NCBI GenBank assembly: GCA_946480845.1
Contig: CAMLLJ010000023.1
Span: 1 to 18,719 of the forward strand
Direction: 5' to 3'
Origin: an uncultured Gemmatimonadota bacterium
GTDB lineage: Bacteria > Gemmatimonadota > Gemmatimonadetes > Gemmatimonadales > GWC2-71-9
Length of the DNA: 18,719 bases
This document shows positions 12,673 through 18,719 of the stretch, in pieces. Each line of letters starts with the position of its first letter. Position 1 is the first letter of the stretch. A model generated the notes under the pieces. That model ran no database searches, was not told where the DNA came from, and was given only the letters and a program-made list of their open reading frames with translations. The position numbers and the translations under genes are program-made.

Positions 12673-13904
12673 GGCGTGCCGCGCGGCAGGAGGCGCGCCG
12701 TGCCGTCGGCGTCGAGCGTCACGCGTGCGGCGCCCTTCCGGAGGATCAGGTGGGGGCGCGTATCCACCAGCGGCTCAAGCCTGAAGTAGTCGGGCAGCGC
12801 GATGCCTTGCGGGCAGCTCGTCTCGCGCAGGATCGGGAAGGGGAGCAGGTAGGCCGCTTCCGGATCGTTCAGGAGCGAGCGGCCGATCCCGGCGGCGCTC
12901 ATCGCGGCGAGCGTGAACTCCGGCCCGGCGAGCGCCACCATGCGCTCGGCCAGCTCGCGGCCGGTGCGGTCGCCCTCCATATGGACGACCCGTCGCCGGA
13001 GCGCCCGCGGCCGGTCGATGAGGGTCAGGCAGGCGTGGATACGGGGGCCGGGGTCCGCGGGGCGGGCGGACCCGCTCACCACTTCCGAGGCGAGGGCCAG
13101 GCGGGCCGCGCTGTCGGAAGCCACCGCGTACGGAAAGGGCGGGGCGGAAACGAGCCAGTAGCGCAGGTCCCACGGGAGCGGTATGACGCGAAACTCTGCG
13201 AGGCCCTGCGCGTAGGCGATGGCGTCGGGATCGCGCGTCACGGCCACGTCGGCTGCCCGGAGCAGGTCGCGGAGGTCCGCGCCCTGGGTCAGCTCCAGTG
13301 CCGGCGTCGCGCTGCGGGTGCTCTCGCGCCATCCGTCCGCTCCCTGCGGACCGGCCACGGCGAGGCCTGCGTCGGCGAGGATCGCCGGACCCTCGGGCGC
13401 CGGGCGGCCAAGCGTCACGATGAGCGTGTGCGGGCCCGGGGCCGCCACGGAGACGATCGCAGGCCGGCGAGTCGCGAGCCCGTCGCGGATCCAGCTTTCG
13501 ATGATGCGCTCCGCGGTGACCGGCGCACCGCCGTCGAACTGATGCTCGCCCAGCTCGAAGGTCCAGATGGTGCCGCCCGAATCGCCGCTCCACCGTTCGG
13601 CGAGCCCGGGCTGCAGCGCACCGGTGCAGTCGAGCCGCACCAGCGTCTCGTATCGCTGGCGAAAGGCGAATCGCTCGGCGAGATTGGCAGGCACCGGCGC
13701 CGCATCGCGTGTCACGGGCTGATCGAGCGCCATCACCAGCGTGTCGCGGTAGCCGTCGCCCGCGAGGCAGGGATCGCGCGTGGGTGCGGGCACCTCGGCG
13801 GGCACTTCGACGGGGGCGGGCGCCGGCACCGGGGCCGGCGCCGCGCAGGCAGCACAGAGCGCGCCGCCGGCGAGGGCGCGAGCGAGCTTCCAGTGCAGGG
13901 GCAT
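12669..13904 (-). CDS. Orphan family-5-like solute-binding lipoprotein
   Basis: A 411-aa exported protein. The N-terminus (MPLHWKLARALAGGALCAAC) looks like a lipoprotein signal, although the lipobox (CAAC) is not canonical. A Pro/Ala/Val linker (about 21-43) follows. The body shows the start of a peptide/nickel-type binding protein: RQRYETLVRLDCTGALQPGLAERW, FELGEHQFDGGAPVTAERIIESW, then a hinge-like TLIVTLGRPAPEGP. It is shorter than usual for family 5 (about 500 aa or more). No permease or ATPase gene is near. Its stop overlaps the kinase GTG, so it is translated with the kinase and is best read as a periplasmic ligand-sensing subunit, an inference. The start ATG overlaps the divergent M20 gene; TAGATT lies 5 nt upstream. 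Confidence 0.78.
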   Translation of the reverse strand: MPLHWKLARALAGGALCAACAAPAPVPAPAPVEVPAEVPAPTRDPCLAGDGYRDTLVMALDQPVTRDAAPVPANLAERFAFRQRYETLVRLDCTGALQPGLAERWSGDSGGTIWTFELGEHQFDGGAPVTAERIIESWIRDGLATRRPAIVSVAAPGPHTLIVTLGRPAPEGPAILADAGLAVAGPQGADGWRESTRSATPALELTQGADLRDLLRAADVAVTRDPDAIAYAQGLAEFRVIPLPWDLRYWLVSAPPFPYAVASDSAARLALASEVVSGSARPADPGPRIHACLTLIDRPRALRRRVVHMEGDRTGRELAERMVALAGPEFTLAAMSAAGIGRSLLNDPEAAYLLPFPILRETSCPQGIALPDYFRLEPLVDTRPHLILRKGAARVTLDADGTARLLPRGTP

Positions 13905-15087
13905 GAGCGAATCTAACGTGCACGAGCCCGATGCCGCCTACGTCACCACGACACTCGCCGACCTGGTGCGCATCAACTCGATCAATCCGGCGTTCTCGGG
14001 CGGCACCACCGATGAGCGCGAGATCGCCGAGTACGTCGCGTCGGCGCTCGGCGCGCTCGGCTGCGAGGTCACCAGGCACGAGCCGGCGCCGGGCCGGGTC
14101 AGCGTCACCGGCCGCCTGCCGGGCACCCGCGGCGGCCGCTCGCTCATGCTCTACGCGCACATGGACACCGTCGGCATCGAGGGCATGGCCGAGCCGTTCA
14201 GCGGCACCATGCGCGCGGGACGGCTCCACGGCCGGGGCGCGTACGACATGAAGTGCGGCCTCGCCGCCTGCCTGGGCGCCGTGAAGGCGCTCAAGGACGC
14301 AGGCACGCCGATCGCCGGCGACCTCGTCGTCTGCGCCGTCGCGGACGAGGAGACCGAGAGCCTGGGTATCCGCGACGTGCTCCGGCGCGTGCGCACCGAC
14401 GCCGCGATCGTGACCGAGCCGAGCGAGCTGGATCTCTGTGTGGCGCACAAGGGATTCTGCTGGGTCGAGGTGGTCACCGAAGGCCGCGCGGCCCATGGCA
14501 GCCGCTTCGCGCTCGGCGTGGACGCGAACATGCGCATGGGACGCTTCCTCGCGGCGCTCGACGGCCTCGAGCAGCGCCTCCGTGCCTCCGCGCCGCACCC
14601 CCTGCTCGGGCCGCCGTCGCTGCATGCCGCGGTGCTCGAGGGCGGCACCGGCGCCAGCACCTACGCGGCGCGCTGCCGGCTCGAGATCGAGAGGCGGACC
14701 ATCCCGGGGGAAACGGCGGAGCAGGTGATGCTCGAGATCGGCGAGCTGATCGCCGCGCTGCGTGCGGCCGATCCCGAGCTGAAGATCAGCCACCGCCTGC
14801 TGCTGGCGCGCGAGCCGTTCGAGGTCGCGCCGGATGCCCGGATCGTGCATGCCGTACGCACGGCGGCAGCGGAGCGGCTGGGCAACCCGCCCGCCACCAC
14901 CGGCGTCAGCTTCTGGATGGATGCGGCGCTCATCGCGTCCGCCGGCATCGAGTCGGTGGTGATCGGGCCGGCCGGCGCCGGCGCGCACGCGGCGGAGGAA
15001 TGGGTGGACATGCAGTCGGTGGTCGAGCTGGCCGGCATCCTCGCGGCGGCGGCGGTACGATACTGGGACGGCACTTCTCCAACATGA
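13903..15087 (+). CDS. M20 family metallopeptidase / deacylase (ArgE/DapE-like)
   Basis: The 394-aa cytosolic enzyme carries the M20 zinc site: H86 and D88 (YAHMDTVG), D115 (GAYDMKCG, bridging), E149/E150 (DEETES, base and ligand), E172 (TEPSE) and H362 (GAGAHAAEEW). A dimerisation domain lies between about 190 and 300. The family includes acetylornithine deacetylase, succinyl-diaminopimelate desuccinylase and dipeptidases; the sequence does not single one out. There is no signal peptide. I use the ATG at 13903, which overlaps the divergent lipoprotein's ATG; GTG at 13918 is the alternative. The TGA overlaps the ATG of the M28 peptidase (ATGA), so the two are translated together. Confidence 0.9.
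   Translation: MSESNVHEPDAAYVTTTLADLVRINSINPAFSGGTTDEREIAEYVASALGALGCEVTRHEPAPGRVSVTGRLPGTRGGRSLMLYAHMDTVGIEGMAEPFSGTMRAGRLHGRGAYDMKCGLAACLGAVKALKDAGTPIAGDLVVCAVADEETESLGIRDVLRRVRTDAAIVTEPSELDLCVAHKGFCWVEVVTEGRAAHGSRFALGVDANMRMGRFLAALDGLEQRLRASAPHPLLGPPSLHAAVLEGGTGASTYAARCRLEIERRTIPGETAEQVMLEIGELIAALRAADPELKISHRLLLAREPFEVAPDARIVHAVRTAAAERLGNPPATTGVSFWMDAALIASAGIESVVIGPAGAGAHAAEEWVDMQSVVELAGILAAAAVRYWDGTSPT
13910..13915 (-). promoter_or_regulatory. Candidate -10 element (TAGATT) of the sensory operon, leaderless spacing
   Basis: TAGATT on the minus strand lies 5 nt before the ATG of the solute-binding lipoprotein. No Shine-Dalgarno exists upstream. It would drive the three-gene sensory operon from a start at or next to the A of the ATG. 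It sits within codons 3-5 of the divergent M20 gene. Confidence 0.5.
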
Positions 15088-16634
15088 TTCGAGGTCTCAT
15101 GCGCTCCCGACTCTTCCTGATCGCTCTCCTGACCCTCGGCGGCGCCGGCTCGCTCGGCGCGCAGACCTTCCGCAACGAGGACCCCGTCATCCGCCGCATG
15201 TGGGACGAGGGGATGAAGAACTCGCAGGCGGGCGCGCTGGCCCAGGTGCTGATGGATTCGATCGGCTCCCGACTGGCGGGCTCGCCCGGGTTCGACGCGG
15301 CGACGGACTGGCTGATGCAGACCTACGCGAAGTGGGGCGTCACGGCGCGGAAGGAGCGCTACGGCACCTGGAAGGGCTGGCGGCAGGGCCCGGTCCATGC
15401 TGACCTCATCGCCCCGCACGCGCGGACGCTCAACGCGCACCTGATGGCGTGGAGTGCCGGCACCCGGCGGCCGGTCGAGGCGCCGGTGGTGCTGGTCGAG
15501 GGCTCGAGCCGGGAGGCGTTCGACCGCTGGATCGCGTCGGCCCGGGGCAAGTACGTGCTGGTGAGCCCGCCCGAGATGATGTGCCGCGCCAGGCAGGAGC
15601 TGGAGAAGAACGCCACGCCCGAGACGGTGGCCTGGGTGGACTCGATGCGCCGGGTGCAGCGCACCGAGTGGGGCCGCAGGATCACGCTGTTCCGCGGCGA
15701 TTCGGCGCCGGACATGGTCGCGACGCTCGACTCGGCTGGAGTCGCCGGGATCATCTCGAGCAACTGGTCCGGCGGCTGGGGCGCCACGCGCGTCTTCTCG
15801 GCGCCGACCCGGAACGCGGTGGCGGTGGACCTCTCCTGCGAGGACTACGGCCTGCTCGCGCGGCTCGCCGCCAACAACCAGGGCCCGCGGCTCCGCATCG
15901 CGGCGGAGAGCCGCGAGCTGGGCACGGTCCCGCAGTTCAACGTGGTGGCGGAGATCAAGGGCAGCGAGAAGCCCGATGAGTACGTCCTGCTGGGCGCCCA
16001 CCTCGATTCCTGGCACGGGGCCAGCGGTGCGATGGACAACGGCACCGGCACGATCATGATGCTCGAGGCAATGCGCATCCTGAAGGCGGCGTACCCGAAC
16101 CCGAAGCGCACCATCCTGGTGGGCCACTGGGGCGCGGAGGAGATGGGACTGATCGGCTCGGGCGCCTTCGCCGAGGACCACCCGGAGGTGCTGGAAGGGA
16201 TGCAGGCGAGCTTCAACCAGGACAACGGCACCTGGCGGATCGAGGTGGTGCAGCCGTACGGCTTCATGAAGGGCGCCGGCAACCTGGCGCGCTGGCTGTC
16301 GGTCGTCCCGCTCGACATCACGAAGCACCTGCGCCTCGCGGTGCCGGGGGAGCTGGAGAACACCGGCAGCGACCACTACTCGTTTCTCTGCCGGGGCGCG
16401 CCGGGGTTCCGGCTCCAGTCGCCCTACGACGAGTACCGGCAGTACACCTGGCACACCACGCTCGACACCTACGACAAGGTCGTGCTGCCGGACTTGAAGA
16501 ACAACGCGACGCTCGCGGCGATGCTGGCCTACGCGGCGAGCGAAGACCCGGAGAAGGTCTCGCGCGAGCAGGCGGTGCGCGAGGGCCAGCAGATGCGCTG
16601 CGGCACCGTGGCGCGGGAGTGGCGGGTGCGCTAG
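15084..16634 (+). CDS. Secreted M28 family zinc peptidase
   Basis: The 516-aa precursor has a signal peptide (MRSRLFLIALLTLGGAGSLGAQ) and a mature region with two parts. A PA-like insert (about 100-270) includes TLDSAGVAGIISSNW. The M28 catalytic domain (about 280-500) has the full ligand set: H306/D308 (HLDSW), D318 (AMDNGTGT), E352/E353 (GAEEMGL), D380 (NQDNGT) and H457 (WHTTLD). It probably works in the periplasm or outside the cell as an aminopeptidase or carboxypeptidase. Start: the ATG at 15084 overlaps the M20 stop; the ATG at 15099 has GAGG four bases upstream and gives a cleaner signal peptide. Its stop lies 7 nt from the convergent secreted-protein gene, with no hairpin seen in the gap. 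Confidence 0.93.
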   Translation: MIRGLMRSRLFLIALLTLGGAGSLGAQTFRNEDPVIRRMWDEGMKNSQAGALAQVLMDSIGSRLAGSPGFDAATDWLMQTYAKWGVTARKERYGTWKGWRQGPVHADLIAPHARTLNAHLMAWSAGTRRPVEAPVVLVEGSSREAFDRWIASARGKYVLVSPPEMMCRARQELEKNATPETVAWVDSMRRVQRTEWGRRITLFRGDSAPDMVATLDSAGVAGIISSNWSGGWGATRVFSAPTRNAVAVDLSCEDYGLLARLAANNQGPRLRIAAESRELGTVPQFNVVAEIKGSEKPDEYVLLGAHLDSWHGASGAMDNGTGTIMMLEAMRILKAAYPNPKRTILVGHWGAEEMGLIGSGAFAEDHPEVLEGMQASFNQDNGTWRIEVVQPYGFMKGAGNLARWLSVVPLDITKHLRLAVPGELENTGSDHYSFLCRGAPGFRLQSPYDEYRQYTWHTTLDTYDKVVLPDLKNNATLAAMLAYAASEDPEKVSREQAVREGQQMRCGTVAREWRVR

Positions 16635-16641
16635 GCACCCG

Positions 16642-17427
16642 TCACGGCAGCGCGATCTCCGTCATCTTCTGCACCTGCCCGTTGGGCAGGAACGCCTCGC
16701 CCGCCACCATGTAGGGCGAGTCCTCGACGAGGTACCAGTTGGCGAGGAGCGTCCGGTCCGATTCCCGGCGCTCCTCGACCTTCCACGCCTGCCATTCCTT
16801 CCCCTCGACCATCGTGGGCACCTTCCCGACGATGGTGAAGATCCGCGACTCCGCCCGCGGCATGTTGGGTCCCCAGACCGGTGCGACGAACACCTTCCCG
16901 GGCGCCAGCCCGACGGCGAGCGGCACCAGGTCGGACGCGGACGCGATGAAGCCCATGCGGGGCACCGCCTGGTCCACCTGCTGCGCCACGCTGTCCTTCG
17001 GGAGCTTCCGGGTGCCGTACATCCGCTTCCCGTCCATCGCGAGGCTGACGTGGGCGCCGTTCCGGGTGGTGAGCAGGTACCCGTAGGGCGCGAGCGTCTC
17101 CAGGTCGAAGGTCTGCCGCAGGTCGAAGCCGGCCTTCCCCGTGGTCGAGTCGAACTGGCCCAGCGTGACCCAGCGCATGATGGGCCGCCCGGCCGAGTCG
17201 CCCAGGGTGAGCTCGTTGGTCCACTCGTTGGTGGGCGGCGTGTCGGTGGAGCCGAGATGGACTCGCACGCGAGCGCGGTGGGGCTTGTAGACGCGGCCGT
17301 TGACCAGGGGCGAGCCGACCTCGATGCGGATGGTGTCGGCAGGCGCGGCCGCCGCGGCGGACGACTGGGCCGAAGCCGGCGACTGGACCGCGGCCGCGGC
17401 GAGGGTGAGCGACAGGACGAGGGACAT
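16642..17427 (-). CDS. Secreted protein of unknown function (DUF3108-like style)
   Basis: The 261-aa precursor has a signal peptide (MSLVLSLTLAAAAVQSPASAQ) followed by an Ala-rich stretch and a beta-rich domain without cysteines. Segments such as NEWTNELTLGDSAGRPIMRWVTLGQFDSTTGKAG and the C-terminal WYLVEDSPYMVAGEAFLPNGQ resemble, in rhythm, the C-terminal half of DUF3108 proteins like the one at 4722-5420. This is a weak, by-eye similarity. The ATG at 17427 is chosen because GGAG lies about 8 nt upstream and the signal peptide then begins correctly; an ATG at 17466 would add 13 non-signal residues. It is divergent from the alcohol dehydrogenase gene across 168 bp. No enzymatic motif is visible. 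Confidence 0.72.
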   Translation of the reverse strand: MSLVLSLTLAAAAVQSPASAQSSAAAAAPADTIRIEVGSPLVNGRVYKPHRARVRVHLGSTDTPPTNEWTNELTLGDSAGRPIMRWVTLGQFDSTTGKAGFDLRQTFDLETLAPYGYLLTTRNGAHVSLAMDGKRMYGTRKLPKDSVAQQVDQAVPRMGFIASASDLVPLAVGLAPGKVFVAPVWGPNMPRAESRIFTIVGKVPTMVEGKEWQAWKVEERRESDRTLLANWYLVEDSPYMVAGEAFLPNGQVQKMTEIALP

Positions 17428-17530
17428 GGAACCGTCTCCGGGAAGTGGTTGGCGAACAAGGGCCATACGGCGGGAGCCAGGCCGGGGATTCCCCCGGTCC
17501 CCGATGTTCGCCGAATTCCGTGCGCGAGAC

Positions 17531-17536
17531 TACGAT
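17531..17536 (+). promoter_or_regulatory. Weak candidate -10 element (TACGAT) of the alcohol dehydrogenase gene
   Basis: The 168-bp divergent region (17428-17595) is GC-rich apart from a patch around GACTACGATACTCC. TACGAT fits TAnnnT and would leave a leader of about 50 nt including AGGAG before the GTG. No -35 is convincing. Confidence 0.28.
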
Positions 17537-17595
17537 ACTCCACTCCCCGCGCGCCGGAGCCTTCCGGCAGGGCATCCCCAGCAGCAGGAGCACAG

Positions 17596-18648
17596 GTGAC
17601 ACAGGCATCGGCATACGCCGCCCAGAGCGCAACCACCCCGCTGGCCCCGGCCCGCATCGAGCGGCGCGAGCCGGGCCCGACCGACGTCCGGATCGACATC
17701 GCCTTCTGCGGGGTCTGCCATTCGGACGTGCATACCGTGCGCAGCGAGTGGCCCGGCACCAGCTACCCCGTGGTGCCCGGGCACGAGATCGTGGGCCGGG
17801 TGAGTGCCGTGGGCGGCAAGGTGAAGGGCTTCAAGCCCGGCGACCTGGCCGGCGTCGGCTGCCTGGTGGATTCCTGCCGGACCTGCGCGTCGTGCGGCGA
17901 GGGGCTCGAGCAGTACTGCGAGAGCGGGATCGTCGGCACCTATAACAGCCCTGACCGGCACCTGGGCGGCATGACGTACGGCGGCTACTCCAGCCACATC
18001 GTGGTGGACGAGGCGTTCGTGCTGCGGATGCCGGCGTCGCTCGACCTCGCCGCGTCGGCGCCGCTCCTCTGCGCCGGGATCACGACGTACTCGCCGCTGC
18101 GGGAATGGGGCGCCGGACCCGGCAACTGCGTCGGGGTCGTGGGCCTGGGCGGCCTTGGCCACATGGGCGTGAAGCTCGCGCGCGCGATGGGGGCGGAGGT
18201 CGTGCTGTTCACCACCTCACCGGGGAAGGCGGCCGACGCGAAGCGGCTGGGGGCGACCGAGACGGTGGTCTCGAGCGACCGGGCGGCGATGATGCAGCAG
18301 ACCGGGAAGCTGGATTTCATCCTCGACACCGTCGCCGCGCCGCACGACCTCGACGCCTATCTGGAGCTGCTCCGGCGGGACGGGACGCTCTGCCTGGTGG
18401 GCGCGCCGGAGCGGCCGCACCCGTCGCCGGGGGTGTTCAACCTGATCTTCAAGCGGCGGCGGCTGGCCGGATCGCTGATCGGCGGGCTGCCGGAGACGCA
18501 GGAGATGCTCGACTTCTGCGGCGAGCACGGGATCGTGGCCGACATCGAGCTGATCCCGATGTCGGCGATCAACACGGCGTACGACCGGATGGTGCGGTCG
18601 GACGTGCGGTACCGGTTCGTGATCGACATGGGGACGCTGGGCGGGTAG
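17596..18648 (+). CDS. Zinc-dependent NAD(P)-alcohol dehydrogenase (YahK/cinnamyl-alcohol type)
   Basis: A 350-aa medium-chain dehydrogenase that interconverts aldehydes and alcohols. Catalytic zinc ligands are C38 (CGVCHSDVH), H63/E64 (GHE) and C159 (LLCAGITTYSPL). The structural zinc is held by C94, C97, C100 and C108. A Rossmann motif GLGGLGHMG lies near 177-185, and TTSPGK after the second strand suggests NADP preference as in YahK-type aldehyde reductases. The arrangement is complete and of normal length. I chose the GTG at 17596 because AGGAG sits 5 nt upstream; no ATG is suitable. It is divergent from the secreted protein gene and is followed by a tRNA-Cys gene after 30 nt. The physiological substrate is unknown. 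Confidence 0.93.
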   Translation: MTQASAYAAQSATTPLAPARIERREPGPTDVRIDIAFCGVCHSDVHTVRSEWPGTSYPVVPGHEIVGRVSAVGGKVKGFKPGDLAGVGCLVDSCRTCASCGEGLEQYCESGIVGTYNSPDRHLGGMTYGGYSSHIVVDEAFVLRMPASLDLAASAPLLCAGITTYSPLREWGAGPGNCVGVVGLGGLGHMGVKLARAMGAEVVLFTTSPGKAADAKRLGATETVVSSDRAAMMQQTGKLDFILDTVAAPHDLDAYLELLRRDGTLCLVGAPERPHPSPGVFNLIFKRRRLAGSLIGGLPETQEMLDFCGEHGIVADIELIPMSAINTAYDRMVRSDVRYRFVIDMGTLGG

Positions 18649-18661
18649 GGGCGGGGCCGGT

Positions 18662-18667
18662 TATCTT
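18662..18667 (+). promoter_or_regulatory. Candidate -10 element (TATCTT) of the tRNA-Cys gene
   Basis: TATCTT lies 11 nt before the tRNA 5' end in GC-rich sequence. Same TAnnnT form as at several protein genes here. No clear -35. Confidence 0.4.
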
Positions 18668-18678
18668 TCGGCCCTTCG

Positions 18679-18719
18679 GGCGCCGTAGCCCAGTGGTAAG
18701 GCAGAGGTCTGCAAAACCT
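18679..18719 (+). tRNA. tRNA-Cys (GCA anticodon), 5' 41 nt; truncated by window end
   Basis: The sequence begins GGCGCCGTAGCCCAGTGGTA. It shows a 7-nt acceptor arm half, a D-arm (GCC...AGTGGTAAGGC) and an anticodon stem-loop AGGT-CTGCAAA-ACCT with anticodon GCA. The rest (variable loop, T-arm, 3' acceptor) is outside the window. The match to bacterial tRNA-Cys is close. Confidence 0.92.

Noticed and set aside
16642..17427. Firm assignment of the secreted protein to DUF3108
   Set aside because: The resemblance is only of strand rhythm and a few C-terminal positions; a profile search would be needed to decide.
1..18719. CRISPR arrays, insertion sequences, phage genes, toxin-antitoxin pairs
   Set aside because: No regularly spaced repeats, transposase, integrase or short paired genes are visible on either strand.

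Overview
The window is about 18.7 kb of very GC-rich, densely packed bacterial chromosome. Several things fit a member of the Gemmatimonadota or a similar high-GC environmental phylum: a menaquinone (futalosine pathway) gene, DUF3108-type secreted proteins, zinc-ribbon and TPR proteins, secreted peptidases, and a REP-like 'gtcatcccgaag...' inverted repeat. This placement is an inference from gene content and style. There is no rRNA or complete marker gene to prove it. I see no phage, plasmid, IS or CRISPR signature.

Layout. (1) 1-2256, minus strand: a zinc-ribbon/TM protein, mqnD and a truncated response regulator, probably one transcript. (2) 2325-4693, plus: a GSI-alpha glutamine synthetase (glnA) and an ornithine cyclodeaminase/mu-crystallin family enzyme 5 nt behind it. 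They converge on a DUF3108 protein (4722-5420, minus) through a GC-rich hairpin. (3) 5422-8459, plus: a HAD-IIA phosphatase, a small membrane protein, a DUF72 protein and a PAP2 phosphatase (the last two overlap by ATGA). The run ends in a 99-bp REP-like inverted repeat. (4) 8534-13904, minus: read in transcription order, an orphan solute-binding lipoprotein, a membrane histidine kinase and a sigma54-activator response regulator, coupled by 4-nt overlaps, then a 216-bp control region and a TPR lipoprotein. (5) 13903-16634, plus: an M20 metallopeptidase overlapping a secreted M28 peptidase. They converge on a secreted protein of unknown function (16642-17427, minus). (6) 17596-18719, plus: a zinc alcohol dehydrogenase and the start of a tRNA-Cys gene cut by the window end.

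The most interesting part is block 4. The 216 bp between the activator gene and the TPR lipoprotein gene hold two tandem TGTCC-N4-GGACA palindromes, 34 bp apart. About 85 bp nearer the target lies a -24/-12 element with exact GG-N10-GC spacing, followed by a good ribosome binding site and the TPR gene. The geometry matches an NtrC-type enhancer and a sigma54 promoter. I therefore propose a self-contained signalling module: periplasmic binding protein, then kinase, then activator, then one sigma54-dependent lipoprotein. No transporter genes lie nearby.

A second theme is initiation. At least five genes have a TAnnnT -10-like hexamer only 5-10 nt before the start codon. In two divergent pairs the ATG codons of opposite strands overlap within one CATG. 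Both point to common leaderless or near-leaderless transcription.
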